Shown here piece after piece: positions 21,838 to 33,071 of a stretch of 64,000 nt of DNA. The notes beneath the pieces are model-generated. The model did no database searches. It was not told the origin of the DNA and was given only the letters and a program-made list of their open reading frames with translations. The position numbers and the translations under genes were made by a program. The stretch is from JACCXG01 sp963834305 (lineage in GTDB: Bacteria > Acidobacteriota > Vicinamibacteria > Vicinamibacterales > 2-12-FULL-66-21). Numbering within the stretch: position 1 is the stretch's first letter; each line of letters opens with the position of its first letter. The stretch is taken from the NCBI GenBank assembly GCA_963834305.1, contig CAWIAX010000003.1, positions 2,112,536 to 2,176,535 on the forward strand, read 5' to 3'.

Positions 21838-23676
21838 TTACGGCGTGGAGATCTGCAGGTGCTGGACTTTCTTCTCCCCGTCCGCGATGGTGAGCGGGGT
21901 GGAGGCCGCGTTCACCTGCTGCAGGAACGCGGGATCGAACCAGGCGCCCGGCTCGACGTCGACCAGCGCCACCAGCCTGTACTCGCCGGCCGGAATGCCG
22001 GCGAAGGTGAACTGTCCGTCGGTGGCCGGCCGCGTGGACCGAATCCGCCGGGACTGTGGCACCCAGTAGCGCTCGTCGGCAGGGTAGAGGATCAGCGTCT
22101 GTTCGGGCGCGGCCTGCCCGCGACGGTTGACGATCGTGCCCGAGAGCTGGGCCTGCCGATCGCTGAACGTGACGACGGCGCTGCCGGACGCGCCCCCCGG
22201 CTTCACCTCGAACGGGAAATCGATGCTGTCCTGGCCGTCGATGCTCGACGACTCGAACGACCATCCGGAGCCGGCCCCCGACGCGGTCAGCCGGTACAGG
22301 CCGGGAACCACGCCGGCAAGGGTGAAGCGGCCGCTGGCGTCCACGGCGCCGCCCGTGGCCTGCACCATGCCGGCCGGCGACGGCTCGGCCGGCGCCAGGC
22401 TGACGCGGATCCGCGTCAGGTCGGCCGGAGGCGCCGTGGCGGTCCCGTCGAACACGACGCGGCCGGAAACAGTAAGGCCGGCCTGCAAGGGCACCACGAT
22501 GTCCGTCTGGTTGCGGCCGTCAACCACGATGTCCACCGCGCCCCACAGGCGCAGCGGTGAGGACTGCGGACCGCGGCGGCCCCTGCCGCCAGCGGCCTGC
22601 GCCGCGGTAGGGCTTCCGGCTTCAACGGCCGCAGCTATCGGTGTCTGGCCGCGGGCCACCAGCCGGTAGCTCCCGGGCGCAACGTTCGTCAGGCGGAAGC
22701 GCCCCTCCGCATCCGCCCGCGCGGAGCCGCCGCCGATGCCGGGTACGGCTTCCGCGCTGACCAGCGTGACCTGCAGGCCCTGCACAGCCTGGCCGGTGGC
22801 GTTGACGATCACCCCTTCAAGCCGCGCCATCGGCATCCGCTGCAGCTGGACGTCCACGTTGCCGCGTTCCTCGCCGATCCCGACCGCGACCGTGCCGGCC
22901 TGCGCCGCCGCGACGGTGCCGGGGTAGTAGACAGGGGCGTAGCCGGCCGGCGCGTCGCCCTGCGCCTCCGGGCCCGCGCCTTCGATCCGCGCCACGCCGG
23001 GCTGATTGCGCGGGACCACCGATACCAGGTAGTCGCCGGGCTGGAGGCCGTAGATGCGATAGATGCCCCGATCGTCGCTAGGGGCGCTGTCGGCCGGCTG
23101 GAGCGTCCGGCGCCCCGCCTGCATCACATAGCGCAACGCCCGGACGGTTGCCCGCGGGACCGGCTCGCCATGCTCGTCGAGGACCGTCCCCGTAATCACG
23201 CTGCCGCGCGCGAGGTGCAGCGTCGCGGAAAACCGCTCGCCGTCGGCGAGCTGGATCGGCGTGCCCGGCCGCCCCGGCCAGGTCGATCCGTAGACGACAC
23301 TCACGTGGCCGGGCTTGCTCGCGCTCAGGGTGTAGCGTCCGGCAGCCAGGGCGGTGAACGCATAGCGCCCCTCTTCGTCAGTCGTGCTCGTGCGCGCGCC
23401 GCCGCCCTCCGCGGCGTTCAGCGTGACGCGGGCGCGGCGGGCGGGTTGCCCGGCGCCGGCCACGACGACCGATCCGGCGATGACGGCCGTGCCTGCGGGG
23501 ATCGGCTGGCTCGCGGCGGCATCGCGCGGGGGGGCGCCCCGGCCGCCCAGGCCCCGGCCGGCAGGCGGCTGGCCGCCGGCGCCGCCCCGGCCCGGTGGTT
23601 GAGCGGCGGCGGGCAGCGCCGCCGCAAGGATCACGAGGGCGAGCGCCAGTCGGGCCGCCGGCGGAAGACATCTCAT
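21838..23676 (-). CDS. Secreted carboxypeptidase-regulatory-like repeat protein
   Basis: A 612-residue exported protein. A signal peptide ends near LPAAAQ (about residue 26) and is followed by a Gly/Pro-rich low-complexity stretch. Several transthyretin-like carboxypeptidase-regulatory (CarboxypepD_reg/SpaA-like) domains then follow, each with a G-x-V-x-D/N strand and a YxL/YRL edge: RYAFTALAAGRYTLSAS, VITGTVLDEHGEPVPRATV, RFRLTNVAPGSYRLVAR, RFTLAGVVPGLYRLTAS and QFTFAGIPAGEYRLVAL. Such proteins are common and abundant in Acidobacteriota and are thought to be surface or periplasmic adhesion or structural proteins. The ATG at 23676 begins the signal peptide; the open frame reaches 23724. Confidence 0.8.
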   Translation of the reverse strand: MRCLPPAARLALALVILAAALPAAAQPPGRGGAGGQPPAGRGLGGRGAPPRDAAASQPIPAGTAVIAGSVVVAGAGQPARRARVTLNAAEGGGARTSTTDEEGRYAFTALAAGRYTLSASKPGHVSVVYGSTWPGRPGTPIQLADGERFSATLHLARGSVITGTVLDEHGEPVPRATVRALRYVMQAGRRTLQPADSAPSDDRGIYRIYGLQPGDYLVSVVPRNQPGVARIEGAGPEAQGDAPAGYAPVYYPGTVAAAQAGTVAVGIGEERGNVDVQLQRMPMARLEGVIVNATGQAVQGLQVTLVSAEAVPGIGGGSARADAEGRFRLTNVAPGSYRLVARGQTPIAAAVEAGSPTAAQAAGGRGRRGPQSSPLRLWGAVDIVVDGRNQTDIVVPLQAGLTVSGRVVFDGTATAPPADLTRIRVSLAPAEPSPAGMVQATGGAVDASGRFTLAGVVPGLYRLTASGAGSGWSFESSSIDGQDSIDFPFEVKPGGASGSAVVTFSDRQAQLSGTIVNRRGQAAPEQTLILYPADERYWVPQSRRIRSTRPATDGQFTFAGIPAGEYRLVALVDVEPGAWFDPAFLQQVNAASTPLTIADGEKKVQHLQISTP

Positions 23677-23727
23677 GAGCCGATTAGACACAGCCGGCGC
23701 CGGGAAAGTTGCCCCGTCACACACTTG

Positions 23728-24543
23728 TCACCGCCGTTTGTAGCCGGAGAACGTCGTCGTGGCCTCGACGTCGAAGGTGCGAAACAGCAGGGTGCGCCCC
23801 GAGGCGGCATAGGTGACCTCCCCCGGCAGCCAGGTGTCCTGAAACCAGCGACGCGAGACGTAGACCCGGGCGCCCTCGTGCACCCGTCCGACGACGCCCC
23901 AGCCGATGGTGATGTCTTCGAAGGCGCGCATGTCGATCCGGACGAGATGGTAGTCCTGCTCGGCAACCCAGATCCGGCCGGAGAAGCTCTTCATCCACCG
24001 GCCCTGACGAGTCGTCACCCTCGCGTCCGGGCGCGGCTTCACCTCGGCGACGATGACCGGCCGGCCGTCGATCGTATCCCGGCCCACGGGCGTCGGCACG
24101 AACACGGCAATCACGTCGGCCAGGATCGCGTCGCGCTCCTGTTGCTCCTCGTCCTGCTCCCTCAGGCGCCTGGCGCGCTGCGATGCGCTCTCGCTGCGCT
24201 GCCGTTCTTCAGCCTCTTTCAGGTCGCGCGCATGTTCGGCATCGGCCTTCGCGAGCGCGTCGGCCGCGAGCGGCTTCCCCTCGACTTCGATCAGCCGCTT
24301 GTAGGTGCCGCCTGGCCGCGGCGATGGAAAGACCTCGAACGTGCGGACCGGCCCGACCGAGACCTTTCCCATCCGGGAGATCTTGATGTCGCGGCGGCGT
24401 TCGAGATACGTGAACGCGTCCTGGTCCTGCTGGTCGACTTCCAGCGCCTGCCGGACCCGCCGTCCGAACTCGGCGGCATCGGGCAGCGGGCCGGCAGCCG
24501 GCGGCCCCTGCCAGACCAGGAGGCAGAGCAGCAGGGGCAGCAT
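23728..24543 (-). CDS. Exported protein of unknown function
   Basis: I do not recognise a named family. The 271-residue product starts with a hydrophobic signal (MLPLLLCLLVWQG). It then has an Asp/Gln-rich segment, an RTFEVFPSPRPGGTYKRLIE stretch, a highly charged helical region (about residues 95-140, rich in Glu, Arg, Gln and probably coiled-coil), and a beta-rich C-terminal half with TWLPGEVTYAASGR and FRTFDVEATTTFSGYKRR. The C-terminal beta pattern recalls lipoprotein-sorting (LolA/LolB-like) folds, but this is only an impression. It lies six bases upstream of the arfB stop, on the same strand, so it is probably cotranscribed after arfB. Confidence 0.6.
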   Translation of the reverse strand: MLPLLLCLLVWQGPPAAGPLPDAAEFGRRVRQALEVDQQDQDAFTYLERRRDIKISRMGKVSVGPVRTFEVFPSPRPGGTYKRLIEVEGKPLAADALAKADAEHARDLKEAEERQRSESASQRARRLREQDEEQQERDAILADVIAVFVPTPVGRDTIDGRPVIVAEVKPRPDARVTTRQGRWMKSFSGRIWVAEQDYHLVRIDMRAFEDITIGWGVVGRVHEGARVYVSRRWFQDTWLPGEVTYAASGRTLLFRTFDVEATTTFSGYKRR

Positions 24544-24549
24544 GGCGGC

Positions 24550-24969
24550 CTACTCGTCGCCGCCCACACGGCTCCGCCGTTCCTTCGTGGCGGAGCGGAG
24601 GCGCTTGGTCTGGATGCGCCGGTCCTTCGACGCCAGCGTCGGCCTGGTCTTCCGCCGGCGCCGCGGCGGCGTGGCTGCCTCACGAATCAGCTCGGCGAGG
24701 CGCTCGCGGGCGTCTTCGCGATTCCTCGCCTGCGTCCGGTGCCGCCGCGCATCGATCAGCAGGACGCCGTCGGCGGTCATGCGGGTGCCGGCGATGGTTC
24801 GCAGCCGGTCCACGGTCCGCGCGTCGAGCGCCGGCGAGCCGGCGGCATTGAAGCGCAGTTCGACCGCCGTCGAGACCTTGTTCACGTTCTGGCCGCCCGG
24901 CCCGGACGACCGGACGAACCGCTCCTCGATCTCGGACTCGTCCAGCACGATGTCCGGCGTAATCTCCAT
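24550..24969 (-). CDS. arfB: Alternative ribosome-rescue factor ArfB (peptidyl-tRNA hydrolase)
   Basis: ArfB releases peptides from ribosomes stalled without a stop codon. The 139-residue protein has the release-factor catalytic loop SSGPGGQNVNKV (GGQ at about residues 25-27). It lacks the codon-recognition domain, and it carries the basic C-terminal tail (PPRRRRKTRPTLASKDRR and following Lys/Arg) that enters the mRNA channel. The length matches E. coli YaeJ (140). It sits two bases after the ppc stop on the same strand, so it is likely cotranscribed with PEP carboxylase. Confidence 0.93.
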   Translation of the reverse strand: MEITPDIVLDESEIEERFVRSSGPGGQNVNKVSTAVELRFNAAGSPALDARTVDRLRTIAGTRMTADGVLLIDARRHRTQARNREDARERLAELIREAATPPRRRRKTRPTLASKDRRIQTKRLRSATKERRSRVGGDE

Positions 24970-24971
24970 AC

Positions 24972-27653
24972 CTACCCAGTATTCCTCATCCCTGCCGCGA
25001 TGCCGTTGACGGTGATCATGAAGGCGTGCCACAGCTCGCTGTCGGCGTCTTCCGTCGCCCGCAGGCGGTGCAGCAGCTCGACCTGGACGAGGTTGATGGG
25101 ATCGACGTAGGGGTTGCGGACGTCGATCGAGCGGCGGAGCACCGGCGCGTAGTCGAGCAGGTGGTTGCCGCCGGTGATCTCGAGCACGCGCCGGGTGGCG
25201 ACGGCGAGCCGGCGGCGGAGGTCCTCGCCGAACGGCTTCAGCGCCTCGGGCACGAGCCGGCGATCGTACTCCGCGGCGATCTTCGGCTCGGCTTCGGCCA
25301 GCACGATGGCGATGAGGTCGATGGTCGAGCGGAAGAACGGCCACTCGCGGTACATCGCGTCGAGGACGGTGGCGTCCTCCCGCGCCAGGGCGCCGCTGAG
25401 CGCCTCGTCCGTCCCGAGCCAGGAGGGCAGCAGGAGCCGGGTCTGGGTCCAGGCGAAGACCCAGGGAATGGCGCGCAGGGAATCGACGCCGCCGTCCTGG
25501 ACGCGGCGCGGCGGGCGGCTGCCGATCGGCACCCGTCCGAGCTCGATCTCCGGGGTCGCGGCGCGGAAATAGTCCACGAAGCGCGGATCGTCGTAGACGA
25601 CCTCGCGATACGAGCGGCGCGCCTCCTCCGCCATCTGGTCCATCGTGCGGCGCCACTCGGCGGCCGGTTCCGCCCCGGGCAGCAGCGTCGCGTTCAGCGT
25701 GGCTGTGGCATAGACCTCGATCGTGCGAACGGCGATTTCCGGCAGCCCGAACTGCGCCTGGATCATCTCCCCCTGCTCGGTGACCCGGAGCCGGCTGTCG
25801 ATCGAGCCGGGCGGTTGCGACTGGAGCGCGAGGTAGGTCGGGCCGCCGCCGCGGCTGATGCTGCCGCCGCGTCCGTGGAACAGCGTCAGCGCGGTGCCGG
25901 CCTCCCGCGTCGCCGCCACGAGCGACTCCTGGGCGCGGTAGAGCTCCCAGTTCGCGGCCAGCCGCCCGCCGTCCTTGGCCGAGTCGGAATAGCCGATCAT
26001 CACTTCCTGGTGTCCGGCGGTCAGCTCGCGGTATGCGGGGATGTCGAGGAGGGCGCGAATCGTGCCGGCCGCGCTCCGCAGGTGCTCCACCTGCTCGAAG
26101 AGCGGCACGACGCGCAGCCGGGCGCCCGCCTGCCGCTGCAGGAACTCGACCGCCAGCACGTCCGACGGGCTCTGCGCCATCGACACGACGTAGGCGCCGA
26201 ACGACTCGGGGCCAATCGCGGCCACGGTGCGGATCGTGGCGAGCAGTTCGCGGTTCTCGTCCGTGCTCTCGATCGCGAGCAGCTCCGGCCGCGGCGGCTG
26301 GCGCAGCGCGCGCGTGAGGAACGCGATGCGCGCCTCCTCGTTCCAGTCGAGGTACGAGCCCTCGCCGAGATGCGACACGATGGCGTGGACCGCCTCGGCA
26401 TGGCGCGTCGCGTGCTGACGGATGTCGAGGCGGACGAGACCCTGCCCGAACGTGGCGGTCCGCCGCAGCACGTCGGCCAGCCGTCCCTCGGCCACGGTGC
26501 TCTGGCCGGTCTCCATCAGCGAGCGGTGGCACAGGTGGAGCGGCTCGAACAGATCCGGATCGTCGTGCAGGATGTCGGTCAGCGCGGCGCCGGGCGCGCC
26601 GGTGGCGGGCTGCCGCAGCAGCTGTCCGAGCCGCGCGCGCAGCGAGATGAGCTTGCGGTGGATGTCGCGGAGCACGGCGCGGTAGGGTTCGTGGGCGCCG
26701 CCCGCGCGCTCGCGCAGCTCGGCGGTTGCCGACGTCATCGAGAGCTCGAGCCGCAGCGCCTGGATCTCCCGCTCGTAGAGGTCGGCGGCAATCCAGCGCC
26801 CGGCCGTGCAGGCGAGCCGCGTGACGTCGGCGGTGATGCTCGGGTTGCCGTCGCGATCGCCGCCGAGCCACGAGCCGAACCGGACCGGCGCGACGTCGAG
26901 CGCCAGGGGGCGGCCGGTCAGGGCGCGCAGCCGCCGGTCGAGCATGCGCAGGAACCGCGGCACGGCGTTCCACAGCGTCTGCTCGAAGATGAGCAGGCCG
27001 CCAATCACTTCGTCGAGCGGCCGCGGCCGTTCCGGCCGGATCTCGTCGGTGTCCCAGGCCGCCGCGATCTGCCGGCGCAGCTCGTCGCCCGCCTCCGCCG
27101 CTTCGTCGTGGGTCAGGTCCGGCCGATCGCGCGCCGCGAGCGCTTCCGCGATCTTCAGGTGCTTGTGGATCAGCGTCCGGCGCGTGATGGCGGTGGGATG
27201 CGCGGTGAGCACCAGCTCGATTTTCAGGCCGCTGATTGCCTGGTGCAGCGCGTCGGGCGACACGCCGGACTGGAGCAGGCGGGGCAGGACCTCGTCGATC
27301 GATCCGGGCTGCGGCTGCGCGCCGGGCCGCTGGTAGGCGCGGCGGCGGCGGACGCGGTGGTGCTGTTCGGCGATGTTCGCCAGCGTCAGGAAGTGCGAGA
27401 ACGCACGCGCGACCTCGACCGCCGAGCTGACCGGCAGTCCGCGCAGCAGCTCGGCGAGCGCCTCGAACTCCCCCGTCTGGACGGCGCGTCCCCGTTTCGA
27501 GACCGCCCGGACGCGCTCGACCAGGTCGAGCAGCGCCTGCCCGCCGCGCTCGCGCAGCGTGTCCCCGAGCAGCTCCCCGAGCGCGCGCACGTCGTCGCGC
27601 AGCCCTTCGTGTGGATCGCCCGTTCCCGTTCCTGTTCGTGTCGCGTCACGCAT
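24972..27653 (-). CDS. ppc: Phosphoenolpyruvate carboxylase
   Basis: This enzyme carboxylates PEP to oxaloacetate to refill the TCA cycle. The 893-residue protein has the bacterial-type length and every key segment: VLTAHPTAITRRTL (catalytic His), FGSWLGGDRDGNPSITADVT, MIGYSDSAKDGGRLAANWEL, FHGRGGSISRGGGPTYLAL (Gly-rich loop) and AIPWVFAWTQTRLLLPSWLG. It ends in ...MRNTG, the conserved C-terminal carboxylate of the family. Translation from the ATG at 27653 is likely; a TTG lies just before it. It is followed immediately by arfB, and upstream is an alpha/beta hydrolase on the same strand. Confidence 0.97.
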   Translation of the reverse strand: MRDATRTGTGTGDPHEGLRDDVRALGELLGDTLRERGGQALLDLVERVRAVSKRGRAVQTGEFEALAELLRGLPVSSAVEVARAFSHFLTLANIAEQHHRVRRRRAYQRPGAQPQPGSIDEVLPRLLQSGVSPDALHQAISGLKIELVLTAHPTAITRRTLIHKHLKIAEALAARDRPDLTHDEAAEAGDELRRQIAAAWDTDEIRPERPRPLDEVIGGLLIFEQTLWNAVPRFLRMLDRRLRALTGRPLALDVAPVRFGSWLGGDRDGNPSITADVTRLACTAGRWIAADLYEREIQALRLELSMTSATAELRERAGGAHEPYRAVLRDIHRKLISLRARLGQLLRQPATGAPGAALTDILHDDPDLFEPLHLCHRSLMETGQSTVAEGRLADVLRRTATFGQGLVRLDIRQHATRHAEAVHAIVSHLGEGSYLDWNEEARIAFLTRALRQPPRPELLAIESTDENRELLATIRTVAAIGPESFGAYVVSMAQSPSDVLAVEFLQRQAGARLRVVPLFEQVEHLRSAAGTIRALLDIPAYRELTAGHQEVMIGYSDSAKDGGRLAANWELYRAQESLVAATREAGTALTLFHGRGGSISRGGGPTYLALQSQPPGSIDSRLRVTEQGEMIQAQFGLPEIAVRTIEVYATATLNATLLPGAEPAAEWRRTMDQMAEEARRSYREVVYDDPRFVDYFRAATPEIELGRVPIGSRPPRRVQDGGVDSLRAIPWVFAWTQTRLLLPSWLGTDEALSGALAREDATVLDAMYREWPFFRSTIDLIAIVLAEAEPKIAAEYDRRLVPEALKPFGEDLRRRLAVATRRVLEITGGNHLLDYAPVLRRSIDVRNPYVDPINLVQVELLHRLRATEDADSELWHAFMITVNGIAAGMRNTG

Positions 27654-27701
27654 CAATCGACTACGGTATCGCGCTTTCGCCGAACCGCGAACCCCCCATC
27701 C

Positions 27702-28583
27702 TTACGGCTGGCGATCGAGCAGCCCGTGTTCGGACAGGAACGCGCGGATCGCGCCAAAGAACTTTGCGCCGTCGACGTCGTTCGCGTGGACGTGCCCGCC
27801 GCGGACTTCGACGAACCGCTTGGGCGCCGGCGCCGCGTCGTAGAGCCGCCGTCCCTCCGCGATCGGGATCACGTCGTCTTCGGGGCTGTGCAGGAAGAGC
27901 AGCGGGGCGCGGATCCGGTGGATGCGGTGAATCGACTCGAACGGGTTCCGCATGATGTAGCGCACGGGGAACAGCGGATAGAGCTGCTGGCCCAGCCCGG
28001 CAATCGACGCCGGCGCCCCTTCGAGGATGACCGCTCCGGCCGCCACCTGCGAGGCCAGGTGCACCGCCACCGCCGAGCCGAGCGACCAGCCGTAGACGAC
28101 GATCCGTGACTCCGGCACCTGCCGGGTTGCCGTCAGGTAGTCGAACGCGGCGCGGGCATCCGCGGCGACCCCGGCCTCCGTCGGCACCCCCGCCAGGCCG
28201 GCGAAGCCCCGGTATTCAGGCGCGAGGACGTTCAGGCCCAGTGCCCGGAGCTCGCGGTAGCGCGCGATGTTCACGCGGCTGGCGATGGTCGCGGCGTTGC
28301 CATGCAGGAACAGCACCCAGACGTCGGCCCCGGGCCGCGTCATGACCCAGGCGAACTGGCGTTCGCCATTCGCGTGCGGCAGGTCCACCTGCTCGTGTGG
28401 AAACGAGGGACGCGACTCGCCGAGCGGAAAGCCGGCCTGGAAGACGAGCCGTGTTTCCTGGCTCACGAGCCAGGCAACGGCGCCGCCGTAGACGAGGGCC
28501 GCGGGCAGGAGCACGACCAGTGCGGCGCGCGCCGCGCGGGAGCGGCGCCGCGGCTGGTCCGGGACGGCGGGTGAATCAGCCAC
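27702..28583 (-). CDS. Membrane-anchored alpha/beta hydrolase (serine aminopeptidase-like)
   Basis: A 293-residue protein with an N-terminal membrane anchor (about residues 19-40) and an alpha/beta hydrolase domain of the ABHD12/17-like Bem46 type. Visible elements are the oxyanion region FLHGNAATI, nucleophile elbow VVYGWSLGSAVA (GxSxG), acid FLHSPEDDVIPI and catalytic His VRGGHVHAND. The start is a GTG, 22 bases after the stop of the RND pump gene, so it may be the last gene of that transcript. The substrate, probably an ester or lipid, is not evident. Confidence 0.82.
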   Translation of the reverse strand: MADSPAVPDQPRRRSRAARAALVVLLPAALVYGGAVAWLVSQETRLVFQAGFPLGESRPSFPHEQVDLPHANGERQFAWVMTRPGADVWVLFLHGNAATIASRVNIARYRELRALGLNVLAPEYRGFAGLAGVPTEAGVAADARAAFDYLTATRQVPESRIVVYGWSLGSAVAVHLASQVAAGAVILEGAPASIAGLGQQLYPLFPVRYIMRNPFESIHRIHRIRAPLLFLHSPEDDVIPIAEGRRLYDAAPAPKRFVEVRGGHVHANDVDGAKFFGAIRAFLSEHGLLDRQP

Positions 28584-28604
28584 GCGTCGCGAGCCCCGGC
28601 GCCG

Positions 28605-31762
<3,158 letters not shown>

Positions 31763-31771
31763 GGGATTCGC

Positions 31772-32930
31772 CTATTCGGGACTGTCGTCGCCGCCCGGCG
31801 TGACCGGGGCGCCGTCGTAGAGATCCGCCAGATTCGAGGTCGCCACCCGCTCGCCTTCCTTGACGCCGGTGAGCAGCTTCGTCGTGTCGGCCTGGGGCTG
31901 CCGCGCCGCCAGCTGCACCACGCGCAGCCGTGCCCGGTTGTCCTTGTCGATCACGTAGACGCGGTAGGAGTTGGTGTTCACGTCCTCGATGACCGCCCGC
32001 TTCGGCACGAGCAGCGCCCGCCCGGTGCGCCCCTGGTCGATCGTGGCCACGGCGAACATGCCCGGCTTCAGGACGGCTTTCGGGTTCGGCACGCGCGCCT
32101 CGACCATGAAGGCGCGCGACTCGGCGGCGATAGCGGGGTTCACGGCGGTAATCTTGCCCCGGAAGACCTCGTCGGGCTCGGAGTCCACCCGCGCCTCGAC
32201 GGTCTGCCCGACCTTGATCTGGTCGCGCCTGCACCCCGGGAATGGTCAGCTGCAGCCGGAGGGGGTCGATCCGGAGCAGGGTGACCACCGCGGTCGACGG
32301 CTGCACGAACTCGCCGAGCGATACCCGGCGCTGGCTGATGTAGCCGGAGAACGGCGCGGCCACCACGACGTCGGTGACCGCCTTCTGCGCGAGCGCGAGC
32401 TGGGCGCGCGCCTCCTCGAGCGACGCCCGTGCCACGTGCACGGCGGCCGCCGCGGTCTCCGCCTGGGTGCGGGCCTCGTCCGCGACGGTCTGCGGCACCA
32501 GCCCCTTGGCCATCAGCGCGGCGTTGCGCTTCGCGGTGATCTGGGCGAGCTCGTTGCGGGCTTCCGACAGCTTGAGATTGGCTTCGGACCGCGAGAGCGA
32601 CGCCCGCGACTCATCCAGCCGCAGATTGGCATTCACCCCCTGGATCCGGATGAGGACCGCCCCCTCCTTGACGAACTGGCCGACGTCGACGGGCGTGGCG
32701 GTGACCCGGCCTGAGCTCTCGGGGGCAACGTCGGACGATTCGTCCGCCTGGAAGCTGCCGGTCGCCTCGACGGTGATCGGCTCGTCGGTCCCGGTGACCG
32801 GAGCCATCGCGACCGCCGACGGCGCGCGACTCTCGTCGGCAGGCGCCGCCGTTTGGCTCGTCCCGCACGCGGTGGCCAGCAGGACCGCGCAGGTGACGCT
32901 TGCGGCCAGCGCCGCGGGACGGGTTCGCAC
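31772..32930 (-). CDS. RND periplasmic adaptor lipoprotein (AcrA/MexA-like), one frame break
   Basis: The membrane-fusion partner of the downstream pump. A lipoprotein signal (ALAASVTCAVLLATACG, lipobox LATAC) is followed by a lipoyl half-motif, a long alpha-hairpin (about residues 100-190) and VVVAAPFSGYISQRRVSLGE, then the beta-barrel and a C-terminal domain ending KEGERVATSNLADL. The start is the GTG at 32930, supported by AAGGAG at 32939-32944. One extra base near 32225 separates IPGVQA from DQIKVGQTVEARV; correcting it gives 1158 bases, 385 residues. No outer-membrane channel gene is adjacent. Confidence 0.86.
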
Positions 32931-33071
32931 CAGGAAAGCTCCTTCAGACGGGCCTGACGGCCGACAATGACCGGCGAGAGGGGTTCGCTCAGACATTGTA
33001 GACGCCCGGCGAGGGGCAATCGTTTCCCTGTGCGCAGAAATCTGCCGGGAGGGGGGACGACGGAAGCCGCC

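Noticed and set aside
25026..28109. A 1027-residue open frame antisense to PEP carboxylase
   Set aside because: PEP carboxylase on the minus strand has all catalytic motifs; the antisense frame has none.
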